Source: Sulfurisphaera tokodaii str. 7 (GTDB lineage: Archaea; Thermoproteota; Thermoprotei_A; Sulfolobales; Sulfolobaceae). Taken from it: a stretch of DNA of 64,000 bases. Positions 9,570 to 17,497 of the stretch are shown here, piece by piece; the first letter of the stretch is position 1, and the number at the start of each line of letters is the position of its first letter. The position numbers and the translations under genes were made by a program. The DNA is taken from NCBI RefSeq assembly GCF_000011205.1, contig NC_003106.2, positions 806,001 to 870,000 on the forward strand, given 5' to 3'. A model generated the notes under the pieces. The model had not been told where the DNA came from. It did no database searches and saw only the letters and a list, made by a program, of their open reading frames with translations.

Positions 9570-9637
9570 GAGTATAAATACGCGTTTTTAATTTAAATAA
9601 AGTATGTAAACAAATTTATACATTTATGTTCAAATGT

Positions 9638-10312
9638 CTACTTTTGTATATTTTTTAACATAGTAGCTACTATTGATGCGTCAAGAGGTACTATATTCCC
9701 ATCCTCTATTCTGAAGAAGTGCCAATTAGGGTCGTGTTTTCTATTCCTCATTCTCAGAACTCTTATAGACTTTATTGATATATCTTCTTCTACATCTAAT
9801 TGTATAATTCCATCAAACAAATACTCAACCATACTCATAACATAATCTGTATCGTCATTTCCAGAATTGTATGTAATTAATGCAATGGCATTTGAAGCGT
9901 ATACAGTCGCTATAATTGTCTTTATAAATAATATTAGTTGATTAACATCTAGCTGAAGTGCGAATTCATTTATGGAATCTAATATAAGTAACGATACGTC
10001 CTTCATTACATTCTTTAAATCAGCAGTTATATTAAATCCTTGAATAATTCGTGGATCCCTAATAATATCTGAAAATAGATTCACTATTTTGAGTTTTTCG
10101 ATATTTATATCAGAGAAATAAGATAATACTCTTCTAGGATCCTCTTCCACTGATAGGTAAAGTACACCCTTATCTAAAGACAAAAAGTACTTAGTAATAG
10201 TTCTCATCAGTTTACTTTTTCCACTTCCTATAGGACCAAAAACTAAGGAGACTGAACCTTCTGGAAAATCTACTATTTCATCCAAAATTTTGACTCCAAC
10301 TCTCATTATCAT
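9638..10312 (-). CDS. RecA/RadA-superfamily ATPase (KaiC- or aRadC-like)
   Basis: The 224-residue single-domain protein has a Walker A motif GPIGSGKS at 26-33 and a Walker B strand ending in D112 (SLLILDS). Between them lies the LSVEEDPRRVLSYF segment typical of KaiC/RadA paralogues. It lacks the N-terminal domain of RadA and the duplicated domain of KaiC. Archaeal paralogues of this size act in recombination or in signalling. The sequence alone does not decide which, and the neighbours give no hint. Confidence 0.65.
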   Translation of the reverse strand: MIMRVGVKILDEIVDFPEGSVSLVFGPIGSGKSKLMRTITKYFLSLDKGVLYLSVEEDPRRVLSYFSDINIEKLKIVNLFSDIIRDPRIIQGFNITADLKNVMKDVSLLILDSINEFALQLDVNQLILFIKTIIATVYASNAIALITYNSGNDDTDYVMSMVEYLFDGIIQLDVEEDISIKSIRVLRMRNRKHDPNWHFFRIEDGNIVPLDASIVATMLKNIQK

Positions 10313-10455
10313 ATAAAGGAAAGCCCTTGGTTAAATACTTTAAAAGGAAAAGTTACATTAAATCTCTTATGCTATTCAAATTTTAGCTTAATTGTAAAGC
10401 TTAATCAAGAAGAATTACTGTTAAATTAATCCTAAGTTCCTATTATAGTAGAAAT

Positions 10456-10468
10456 ATTTATATATTAG
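10456..10468 (+). promoter_or_regulatory. TATA element of the vapBC operon
   Basis: TTTATATATTA around 10458-10468 lies about 26 bases before the vapB ATG at 10489, the spacing of a leaderless archaeal promoter. Confidence 0.6.
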
Positions 10469-10488
10469 TATTTTCAAAACTAGACCTT

Positions 10489-10710
10489 ATGGAGAGGGTA
10501 AAAGTTACAAGAAACTATCAAATAACTATTCCTGCTTCTATAAGAAATAAAATAAATCTAAAAGAAGGAGATATTCTAGAGGTCTATTTAAACGGTGATG
10601 AAATAGTATTAAGAAAGGTTAAAAGTGAAAGACCAAGAATAAGGCTTGGTAAGAAATTATACCCAGAAGAGATTGAGGAGGCAATTGAACGTGGAGAAGG
10701 CAATAATTGA
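10489..10710 (+). CDS. vapB: VapB antitoxin, AbrB type
   Basis: The 73-residue protein has an AbrB/SpoVT fold (KVTRNYQITIPASIRNKINL, then EGDILEVYLNGDEIVLRKV) and a charged C-terminal tail (residues 50-73). Such tails wrap the PIN toxin in VapBC pairs. The next gene, a PIN ribonuclease, starts 20 bases before this stop, so the two are translationally coupled. A leaderless promoter lies just upstream, and VapB normally represses its own operon. Confidence 0.88.
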   Translation: MERVKVTRNYQITIPASIRNKINLKEGDILEVYLNGDEIVLRKVKSERPRIRLGKKLYPEEIEEAIERGEGNN

Positions 10711-11092
10711 TACTAACGTTATAATATACGACTACGTTGAGGACTCGGAATATCATAAAAAAGCGGAAGAACTTCTAGATTCGCTTAATAAATGGATAAT
10801 TCCAGCAATTGTTATACATGAACTAGTATGGTTTCTAAAAGATATGAAATTAGAAGATAAGATTAATGATGTTTTTGCATATGTAAGGAATGAAAAAGCC
10901 GAGGTGATATGTGACAGTGTAAATAACATAGTAGATTCCTTAGAAATATTAATTAGAGAAAAACTTCCTCTAGCCGATTATAAGGATATGATTATACTCT
11001 CCCATGCAATACGCGAAAAATTACCTTTAGTTACTTTTGATAAAAAACTTTCAAAGATAGCAAAAAAGTATGGTGTATCTGTAGTAAGTTAA
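10691..11092 (+). CDS. vapC: VapC toxin, PIN-domain ribonuclease
   Basis: Starting at GTG 10691, after a GAGGAGG ribosome site at 10675-10681, the protein has 133 residues, the usual VapC length. PIN-domain acidic residues are visible: D7 (IIDTNV), E44 (IHELVW), the Asp residues of LPLADYKDMI near 97-100, and the C-terminal VTFDKKL Asp. VapC toxins are Mg-dependent RNases that cut tRNA or rRNA. A longer form from ATG 10646 would lie entirely inside vapB and is less likely. Confidence 0.88.
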   Translation: MEKAIIDTNVIIYDYVEDSEYHKKAEELLDSLNKWIIPAIVIHELVWFLKDMKLEDKINDVFAYVRNEKAEVICDSVNNIVDSLEILIREKLPLADYKDMIILSHAIREKLPLVTFDKKLSKIAKKYGVSVVS

Positions 11093-11181
11093 GGCTAGTT
11101 ACTGTGATTTATAACAATAAAAAATTGAAATACTTAAAAAATTAAGTTATAAAAAAGGATATTTAATTCTCAAGTAAACCC

Positions 11182-12171
11182 CTAAAAAATAGGTAGCTCA
11201 ATATTTAAGTTTTCTTTAACCCAAGAAGCAGTAACGTACTTAGGTGCGGTAGAATTAATTATATCATGTACCATCAAAATTGCATATACTGATAATGGTC
11301 CTGGTTCATTTAATAAATCCGTAGCCAAATTACCTAGAATATATATACGGCTTGCGTTAAAAGCCTTAACATTCTTAATCCCGGGTATTTGAGAAATTAA
11401 TGATTCTGTATAAGAAAAGTTACTAACCTCTTGGGCTATGATTACTTGAGGATTGGAAACTAGGAGTTCATCTGGAGAGAGTAATGGATAATCAGAGTAA
11501 GTAGAGAAAACGTTGATCCCTCCACCTTGAACAATAATACTGTTTATAAATACATTACCGCCAGCAGTATAGAAATCTAGGTTAGGACAGATGTAAAGCA
11601 TGTAAGCTATTGTTGTATTCCCTAAGGTAGAAAAATCAGCAATCTTCTTATTCATCCAATTAATTAACTCCTCTCCTTGTTGAGTAACGTTAAAATATTT
11701 AGCAATTTCCATTATATTTTCCTCTATCTGAGAGAAAGAATAAGCATAATCACTGTTAGTAACTAAAACATTTAGTCCGGCCTTTTCCATCTGTGAAATA
11801 TAGGGAGCTTCTAAACCGTATTCAACAACTACTATACTAGGATGTAAAAGTAATAAGCCAGAGATGTTAGGTGGATATATTTGTGAAAAAACTGTAACAT
11901 TCGCCGGTACTTGACTTGTTAAGTTAAGGTATTTTAGTAGTGAATATGAGTAATAGTCAATACCTACAATGTATTTACCTAATCCCAACGCTATTAAAAC
12001 TTGAGTATCGCTAGGAGCTAAACTAATAATCCTAAGGTTATGAGAAGATGTTGTGCTTACATTATTATTAGCTCTCATATATGTATAGATAACACCAGCT
12101 AGGATCGCTATAATAACAACGACTGCTAAAACTATGCCCCAAATTTTCATGCGTATGGATAAGTCATCCAT
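11182..12171 (-). CDS. Iron/cobalamin-type ABC transporter substrate-binding protein
   Basis: The 329-residue protein has an N-terminal membrane anchor (residues about 8-30), a Ser/Thr/Asn-rich spacer, and then a TroA/BtuF-type fold beginning RIISLAPSDTQVLIALGLG. This family binds ferric siderophores, haem or cobalamin outside the cell. The gene is divergent from its permease and ATPase genes 67 bases away, so the three make one importer. An internal ATG at 12150 (MKIWGIVLAV) is an alternative start. It would place the palindrome at 12154-12172 outside the coding region, as expected for an operator. Confidence 0.85.
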   Translation of the reverse strand: MDDLSIRMKIWGIVLAVVVIIAILAGVIYTYMRANNNVSTTSSHNLRIISLAPSDTQVLIALGLGKYIVGIDYYSYSLLKYLNLTSQVPANVTVFSQIYPPNISGLLLLHPSIVVVEYGLEAPYISQMEKAGLNVLVTNSDYAYSFSQIEENIMEIAKYFNVTQQGEELINWMNKKIADFSTLGNTTIAYMLYICPNLDFYTAGGNVFINSIIVQGGGINVFSTYSDYPLLSPDELLVSNPQVIIAQEVSNFSYTESLISQIPGIKNVKAFNASRIYILGNLATDLLNEPGPLSVYAILMVHDIINSTAPKYVTASWVKENLNIELPIF

Positions 12172-12172
12172 A
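12154..12172. promoter_or_regulatory. Palindromic operator candidate 1 of the metal importer
   Basis: TATGGATAAGTCATCCATA is an inverted repeat (7-bp arms, 5-bp centre). It matches the element at 12217-12235 at 15 of 19 positions. It lies next to the start of the substrate-binding gene. Confidence 0.5.
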
Positions 12173-12216
12173 TATTAAATACTTTTTCACATGAACAAAA
12201 GGAGAAAAATTTTTAA

Positions 12217-12235
12217 TATGGTTAAGTTATCCTAA
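12217..12235. promoter_or_regulatory. DtxR/IdeR-box-like operator candidate 2
   Basis: On the minus strand this reads TTAGGATAACTTAACCATA. Compared by eye with the known DtxR/IdeR consensus TWAGGTWAGSCTWACCTWA it agrees at 15 of 19 positions. It lies just before the permease start at 12239. The inference is iron- or manganese-dependent repression. Confidence 0.5.
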
Positions 12236-12238
12236 TAT

Positions 12239-13216
12239 GTGCTAAAATACCTCTTCATCACGTTGTTACCAATTTCATTTTTTCTAGGACTAATTTTAGG
12301 TGAAGTTAGACTTAGTATAGGTGAAATTTTTCATCCTGAAGGAGTTTATTCAATAATCTTATTTGATATAAGATTGCCTACAGTCATTTCAGCAATGTTA
12401 ATAGGTATCCTAATCTCGCTTTGTGGAGCAATCCTTCAACATTTATTGAAAAACCCACTTATAGATCCTTATATATCCGGTACATCTTCCGGTGGAGCAT
12501 TCGGTGCAGTTCTGACTTATTTCCTTCTAGCATTTAATTTACCTCTTTCATGGTTGATATATGTACAACCATTATTTGCTTTCATAACAGCAACGTTAGC
12601 TACATTAATAACACTAGGGATCGGAAGAAAAGGGGGAATTTACAGTATAGTTGTTGGAGGTATTGTTGTTTCTTACATTTTCTCTTCCTTAACCACAATT
12701 CTTCTTGTTATCTATCAGGAGAAGTATCCTCAAATCCCTCCACTAACATTTTGGCTTTTAGGTGAAATAAATATAGTAGGTTGGAGAGATGTTATAATTC
12801 TCTCTATTATAACTTTTCTTCTCATCTTTCTTGTATTAAAATACTCAAGACAAATTGATTTAGTTTCCATTAGTGATGAGATCTCATTCACACACGGAAT
12901 AAACCCAGGAAGATTTAGACTATTTTGGTTATTGATTGTAAGTTTAATAACAGCGTATATAGTCTCTATTGCTGGAATAATTGGTTTTATAGGGATTATT
13001 GTACCGCATATTGCCAGAAGGATCGATGGTAGTATGAGAGGTCTTAGTATCTATTCTCCTTTAATAGGGGCTGTAATAATGGAGTTTAGCAATATATTAT
13101 CTAGGGGAATTTTCGGAACAATTATACCTATAACTGCTATAACAGCTCTAGTTGCTTCTCCAATAATAATCTCAATTCTGGTGAAGATAAATGCTGGTCA
13201 AGGGGTTGAAAGTTAA
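12239..13216 (+). CDS. FecCD/BtuC-family ABC importer permease
   Basis: The 325-residue polytopic protein has about nine to ten hydrophobic helices. Family landmarks are visible: FDIRLPTVISAMLIG, LCGAILQHLLKNPLIDPYI and GFIGIIVPHIARRI, the last being the coupling-helix region. It moves iron-siderophore, haem or cobalamin across the membrane. The start is GTG at 12239, immediately after the DtxR-box-like element. The gene overlaps the ATPase gene by 26 bases. Confidence 0.88.
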   Translation: MLKYLFITLLPISFFLGLILGEVRLSIGEIFHPEGVYSIILFDIRLPTVISAMLIGILISLCGAILQHLLKNPLIDPYISGTSSGGAFGAVLTYFLLAFNLPLSWLIYVQPLFAFITATLATLITLGIGRKGGIYSIVVGGIVVSYIFSSLTTILLVIYQEKYPQIPPLTFWLLGEINIVGWRDVIILSIITFLLIFLVLKYSRQIDLVSISDEISFTHGINPGRFRLFWLLIVSLITAYIVSIAGIIGFIGIIVPHIARRIDGSMRGLSIYSPLIGAVIMEFSNILSRGIFGTIIPITAITALVASPIIISILVKINAGQGVES

Positions 13217-13850
13217 ATTAGGTGATAAAATAATTTTAGATAACGTGACGATTAACTTAACAAATGGAATTAATTTAATTTTTGGCCCAAATGGTTCTGG
13301 TAAAACCACACTATTAAGGACAATAATAGGGATGATTAAACCTCTTGAAGGTGAAATTTTAAATGAGGATAAGTTATCTTATTCTCCTTCAGAATTCTAT
13401 TCACCAAGCATGAAGGTTATTGATGTGCTTCTTGCAGGGAAAAAGAATGGTGAATATGAAAGGTTTATAAAATTACTTAACCTTGAGAATTTAATTCAAA
13501 GAGACTTTTTTACCTTAAGCTCTGGTGAGAAAAGACTAATAATTATTGCTAAAGCACTTGCTGAGGGAGATTTAGTAATTATGGATGAACCATTATCTAA
13601 CCTAGATATAGCTAATAGAAAAAAGATAATTGATGTATTAATTTCTTTAAAAAATGAAAGAAAATTTCTAATAACGTCTCATGAACTTGATATGATAAAT
13701 TTCGCTGATAATGTTATAGTTATGAAAAAAGGTAAAGTAGTTTATCAAGGAAATAAAGAGGGTATTGATGAGAGCTTACTTTCCTTTGTATATGAAGTAC
13801 CAATAAAGAAAATTAACGTTAATAATTACACATTTTTTATAACATATTAA
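13191..13850 (+). CDS. ABC importer ATP-binding protein
   Basis: The 219-residue ATPase has Walker A GPNGSGKT (32-39), the signature LSSGE (109-113), Walker B VIMDEP (129-134) and the switch H164. It is shorter than typical FecE/BtuD (about 250 residues) because of a compact helical domain. It overlaps the permease gene and powers the importer encoded by 11182-13216. Confidence 0.9.
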   Translation: MLVKGLKVKLGDKIILDNVTINLTNGINLIFGPNGSGKTTLLRTIIGMIKPLEGEILNEDKLSYSPSEFYSPSMKVIDVLLAGKKNGEYERFIKLLNLENLIQRDFFTLSSGEKRLIIIAKALAEGDLVIMDEPLSNLDIANRKKIIDVLISLKNERKFLITSHELDMINFADNVIVMKKGKVVYQGNKEGIDESLLSFVYEVPIKKINVNNYTFFITY

Positions 13851-13919
13851 CAATGTTAATTAACTCAACGTCGATCTTTTAAAAATAGTTGTTAATAGAT
13901 ATAGAGAGAAAATAATTAT

Positions 13920-14246
13920 ATGAAACTTGCAACCCCTTGTGAAGAAGCGTTTAGAATTGAAGTACCGATATTAAGAATGGCAATTGCAAAGAGACTTGTA
14001 GAGAGAGGTATGCCAGTGGTTAAGGCTTCTAAAATATCTGGTATTTCTGCTACTACTTACGAGAAAAACATAAAGGAAAAGAGAGAAGAAATAGAGAAAC
14101 TACTAAAGGATGAAGAAATAAGGGATATTATTGACGCATTAGTTGGTAGAATTTTAGCAAATCAAACAATAGAGAGTACTAGCTTTTGTATTCTATGCTC
14201 GAGAGCAAGAAAATTATTTAATTTAAAACCTTGCCCACTCTACTAA
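13920..14246 (+). CDS. HTH regulator with C-terminal cysteine cluster (COG2522-like)
   Basis: The 108-residue protein has an HTH around residues 33-50 (VVKASKISGISATTYEKN), a charged helix, and a C-terminal cluster C90-x2-C93 with C105, plus C7 near the N-terminus. The cysteines suggest binding of a metal or an Fe-S cluster, or redox sensing. It sits 69 bases after the iron-type importer, so it could regulate that importer (inference from position). The match to COG2522 is from memory. Confidence 0.65.
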   Translation: MKLATPCEEAFRIEVPILRMAIAKRLVERGMPVVKASKISGISATTYEKNIKEKREEIEKLLKDEEIRDIIDALVGRILANQTIESTSFCILCSRARKLFNLKPCPLY

Positions 14247-14283
14247 TAAAAAATTTTATTAACAATCTTTACTTAACCCTTAT

Positions 14284-15192
14284 ATGAATCGACTAGTAAC
14301 CCTTTTTATAATACTCTTTGTAGTAGTTGGAGTTGCTGTTGCAACAACTGTAATATTATCGGCAGTACTTCATATTTCAGTCACAATAACTTCAGTAATT
14401 AATGCGATATTAATTGGTGTTGTAGGCGTAATCTCAATCAATATAATTTCTAGAATAATAAAATTGAGAGCTGGAAATATAGTTGGAAGAACAACTGCCG
14501 AAAGTCTTAGTTTGGTAATCCAATTCATTGGTTATACTATAATAGTTATATTAGCATTAACAGCAGTTCATGTCGCGGTTACTAGCGCATTAATTGGCGG
14601 TACAGTCTTTGGTCTTGTAATTGGTTTGGCATTGCAGACGCCTTTATCAAATGTATTTTCCGGGATCTTTCTAATCTTAAGTAGACCTTTTAATATAGGT
14701 GATAGGGTTACAATAACCACATGGCAATACGGCTTATTGGCACCAACTTATCCTCCAAAATTTTGGTCGAATGATTTCTTAATACCAGGCTATACTGGAA
14801 TAATTCAAGATATTAATTTAATGTATACAACAATACTAACAGATGAGAATGTTGTAATGAAAATTCCTAATAATATCATGATTCAAGCTGCTATATTTGT
14901 ACATAATGAGGAATACAGACTAGTTAGGACTAAATATGAAATTCCAAAAGACTTAGATCCTGATTACGTTATACCAGTACTAAAGGAGAAAATTAGTAAA
15001 CTAAGTTTCCTAGTTAAAGAACCAGAAATAAAAGTTCTTGATACTACATTAAATACTTACGTAATATCAGTTGATACTTATTGTAAAGGACAATATGAAG
15101 AACCACCAAGAAGTGAAATAATAAAAGTTATTATGAAGACCATAAAAGAGATTCAATCAGTGAAAGTTAATGAGAAAAATAGTTCTCACTAG
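14284..15192 (+). CDS. MscS-family mechanosensitive channel
   Basis: The 302-residue protein has three to four transmembrane helices (about residues 5-28, 33-55, 75-100 and 105-130). The pore helix region GTVFGLVIGLALQTPLSNVF and the family motif SRPFNIGDRVTI follow, then a beta domain and an alpha/beta C-terminal domain. It should open on membrane tension and release solutes in osmotic downshock. The insert between GDRVTI and GIIQDINLMYTTI is longer than in E. coli MscS. Confidence 0.87.
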   Translation: MNRLVTLFIILFVVVGVAVATTVILSAVLHISVTITSVINAILIGVVGVISINIISRIIKLRAGNIVGRTTAESLSLVIQFIGYTIIVILALTAVHVAVTSALIGGTVFGLVIGLALQTPLSNVFSGIFLILSRPFNIGDRVTITTWQYGLLAPTYPPKFWSNDFLIPGYTGIIQDINLMYTTILTDENVVMKIPNNIMIQAAIFVHNEEYRLVRTKYEIPKDLDPDYVIPVLKEKISKLSFLVKEPEIKVLDTTLNTYVISVDTYCKGQYEEPPRSEIIKVIMKTIKEIQSVKVNEKNSSH

Positions 15193-15607
15193 TATAGTTT
15201 TCCTTACGGTAGGAATAATTCTCATTCTTATTTACCATTTCCTATTTCCATCATATTATATAAAAGGAGTTTATTTAATTCCGTCTAGTAAACAGGTGAG
15301 TATAAGTGTTCCGTATTCTTCATTCGTTTTTGAGTACAAGGATAACTCAACTTTACCACTAGAACTTACATTTAACAATCTGATAATAACTAAATATAAC
15401 GAAAGTAATTCAGTATTTTATTATTATGGAGAATCATTTAATGGGAATATCATGGTCAAAAATAACTACTCTTATCCTGTCTTAATGGGTTATGTGGTAG
15501 TAGATGAAACCCCACTCTTTATTTTCTTACCCACGCTATTTTATTCTGGAATTATACTAATAATTTTAGCAATAATTATTATAATATTGAGTTTTGTATT
15601 AAAGTAA
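15170..15607 (+). CDS. Hypothetical two-helix membrane protein
   Basis: The 145-residue protein overlaps the channel gene by 23 bases and is probably cotranslated with it. It has a hydrophobic helix at each end (about residues 5-25 and 117-143) and an extracytoplasmic beta-rich middle of about 90 residues with N-glycosylation-type sites (KDNSTL, ESNSVF). I do not recognise a family. Position suggests an accessory to the MscS channel. Confidence 0.6.
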   Translation: MRKIVLTSIVFLTVGIILILIYHFLFPSYYIKGVYLIPSSKQVSISVPYSSFVFEYKDNSTLPLELTFNNLIITKYNESNSVFYYYGESFNGNIMVKNNYSYPVLMGYVVVDETPLFIFLPTLFYSGIILIILAIIIIILSFVLK

Positions 15608-15621
15608 TAAAAATCCCCAAA

Positions 15622-15748
15622 TTACCACTCTATTTTAGTTATTTTCTTAACCCATATTTTAATGAAATTATTAATAATTAGATTAAATACTAATGCTAGT
15701 ATAAATACAATCAACGTATATTTTATAGGTGCCGGCGTAAGCCCTGGT
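15622..15748 (-). pseudogene. C-terminal remnant of a membrane protein gene
   Basis: The minus strand is open from the MITE border at 15748 to a TAA at 15622-15624. It reads GLTPAPIKYTLIVFILALVF and then NLIINNFIKIWVKKITKIEW. This is one transmembrane helix with a basic tail, as at the end of a permease. The 5' part is missing, replaced by the MITE at 15749-15961. Confidence 0.5.
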
Positions 15749-15961
15749 GAGTGTGGACAATAATTTCATTCATTTGTAATTTATTCAAAATTACCTTAAA
15801 TCCCTCTCCCTTTTAAACACTTTATTTACACAGCAAAAATTCTAATAAAGATTAAAATTGTAACGCCTTTTACTATCAGTAAAGAGATCTAACGATAAAT
15901 TGAAACTAAATTTACACTTTATATAATTTATATCAAATTAAAAATATTGTTGTCCACACTC
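15749..15961. mobile_element. MITE with IS6-type terminal repeats, about 213 bp
   Basis: The left end GAGTGTGGACAATAATTTC and the inverted right end (GAGTGTGGACAACAAT read on the other strand) match the ends of the complete IS6-type element at 27260-28108. The interior is non-coding and AT-rich. It is probably a non-autonomous derivative moved by that transposase. No target duplication is visible. Confidence 0.7.
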
Positions 15962-16100
15962 GATAGTGCCGTCATTAAGCTATTTATATTTCTATAAATT
16001 TTAAGCATATAGTAATATCTTAATTCAATATCTATACTCTTCATAAAGAAAGATCATTTAATAAATTTATATATAAATGACGACACTATGTCCACACTGT
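15962..16100. mobile_element. MITE family B, copy 1 (about 139 bp)
   Basis: It starts GATAGTGCCGTCATTAAGC and ends ATGACGACACTATGTCCACA. It closely matches 32799-32934 and, less well, 35346-35490. The ends are inverted, and each carries an AT-rich TATA-like tract (TATTTATATTTCTATAAAT and TAAATTTATATATAAATG). It abuts the preceding MITE, and its right end supplies the first codons of the reading frame at 16077. Confidence 0.7.
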
Positions 16101-16343
16101 CTTTGGGTGGGATTAAGAAACTGTTCAAGAGAAGGAAAAATACATAAAATGCTAAACGAAATTACTAAGGGGATTCCAGAGGCCGAAAGTTATAAAAAGA
16201 TGTTACGTGAGCTGAGAAAGGAATCTAATAAGTTTGTCCACGAACTTTATTTAGGAGACGTCTCTCAAAAACTAGATTATACTGACATTATACTTTTAGT
16301 ATATGCTATAAAACTTCTGATAGATAGGGGGTTTAGGACGTAG
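16077..16343 (+). CDS. Hypothetical 88-residue protein, possibly a gene remnant
   Basis: The first eight codons (MTTLCPHC) are the end of the MITE at 15962-16100, so this start was created by an insertion. The remainder, helical and charged (MLRELRKESNKFVHELYLGD), looks like the C-terminal part of a protein whose original 5' end was lost. I recognise no family. It precedes a PaREP1-type gene on the same strand. Confidence 0.4.
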   Translation: MTTLCPHCLWVGLRNCSREGKIHKMLNEITKGIPEAESYKKMLRELRKESNKFVHELYLGDVSQKLDYTDIILLVYAIKLLIDRGFRT

Positions 16344-16479
16344 ACTACATCTCCTCTTTGTTGAGCCCAAGACATTCTATCACCTTATATTTGTCGTGAC
16401 CACGGGTGATGGAATACTGTTTTTCGCCGTCCCGAAATGATGTAATAAGCTTTTATTTTGTGAAAAAGAATTTAGTCTT

Positions 16480-17019
16480 ATGGAGAAAGACATTTACAAG
16501 GTTGGTGAGGATTATGTTGAGGCTAGAGTAATTGAGAGTTTATCAGACCTCCTCCTTTCCCTTACTCTGTGGAAAGAGGGTTATACTAGGAATTCTGCTG
16601 GGAAAGCTTTCAACGCTGTGAAAGCGTTAATGAGCGCACTCGTGGTGACTAATGAGGATAAGTTACTTGCCCTAGCTAAAGACGACAAAGAAAGGGAGTG
16701 GATTAAGAAGAAAGCCCACATTGTGCCCACTCACAGTATGTACGCTTTAGCGCAGATGCTAAAAGACGTAGGTATTGATATAGTAAACCTTGTGAGAGTT
16801 GCACTAGACCTTCACGACTACCAATATAACGGTTTCGAACCGGACTTCAGTAACTATAGTAGAAAAGAAGACGTTTTAAGGGATTTAATTACCGTCATGG
16901 AGGAGACCAAGAAAGTAATAAACACTTATTTCCCCAAGTACGAGGTCAAGGAGATTTCAGAGAAAATTGACGAGCTGTTAAAGGAAATAAACGATAATAG
17001 AGGCGTGAATACTCTTTAA
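16480..17019 (+). CDS. PaREP1-family protein
   Basis: The 179-residue protein has the PaREP1 pattern: an N-terminal helix with EDYVEARVIESLSDLLLS, then WKEGYTRNSAGKAFNAVKAL, then LHDYQYNGFEPD. PaREP1 proteins form expanded families in Pyrobaculum and Sulfolobales and have a HEPN-like helical fold; their function is not established. A TATA-like tract (ttttatttt) sits about 25 bases before the ATG. The gene at 34626-35141 is a relative in this window. Confidence 0.75.
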   Translation: MEKDIYKVGEDYVEARVIESLSDLLLSLTLWKEGYTRNSAGKAFNAVKALMSALVVTNEDKLLALAKDDKEREWIKKKAHIVPTHSMYALAQMLKDVGIDIVNLVRVALDLHDYQYNGFEPDFSNYSRKEDVLRDLITVMEETKKVINTYFPKYEVKEISEKIDELLKEINDNRGVNTL

Positions 17020-17036
17020 CCTATCCTCATTTATTA

Positions 17037-17106
17037 AATCCGCGTTAATAGCTTGAGGAGTCCAGCGTTTGCCTTACAGTCTAGACTTCAAGACGACTGG
17101 CGGATT
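17037..17106 (+). other. Nested inverted repeat, possible structured RNA
   Basis: AATCCGC at 17037-17043 pairs with GCGGATT at 17100-17106. Inside, CTTGA at 17052-17056 and AGTC at 17059-17062 pair with TCAAG and GACT at 17084-17092. It lies in the non-coding interval after the PaREP1 gene. There is no T-loop GTTCRA, so it is not a tRNA. Confidence 0.3.
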
Positions 17107-17376
17107 AACTAATAAGTAAGTGCAACTTTACGTCAACTCTCTTCCTAGTCTACTTATATATAGTCTTTATATTACTATACAATAAATAAAAAATAATTAT
17201 ATAGAATAAATTTTTAAGGTGGGTGATATTAAATGTAGACATGAACCCCTTCTCGTATATTGATAATTTGAAATGGAATAAATTCTTTAGTAAGTTACGG
17301 GGATGGGAGTATATACAGTAGGGTATGAAGGAACTGCATTATCACTCACCCTACTTATAGTTTTATCACCCCTTCA

Positions 17377-17497
17377 CGTGGAGCGTCCAATGCGTAATTA
17401 ATATAATTTACTTTATTAACAAATTTTTGTAGAAAAGTAAATATTACAGAATCCAACTTGCATGATAATACTTAATGAGATTACACCTAGGTTATAC
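17377..17497 (+). mobile_element. Solo left end of an IS5-type element
   Basis: About 120 bp starting GTGGAGCGTCCAATGCG are a diverged copy of the 120-bp left end of the complete element that follows (GTGAGAGCGTCCAATGTG at 17499). The copy stops at GGTTATAC, the point just before the transposase start in the complete element. It is probably the remnant of an older copy interrupted by the newer one. Confidence 0.65.

Noticed and set aside
17037-17106. tRNA gene suggested by a 70-base length and a 7-bp closing stem
   Set aside because: No anticodon arm, T-loop GTTCRA or CCA-type end can be fitted.
17218-17353. Possible small MITE with GGTGGGTGATA and inverted GGTGAGTGATA ends
   Set aside because: Only about 11 bases of imperfect inverted similarity and no second copy in the window.
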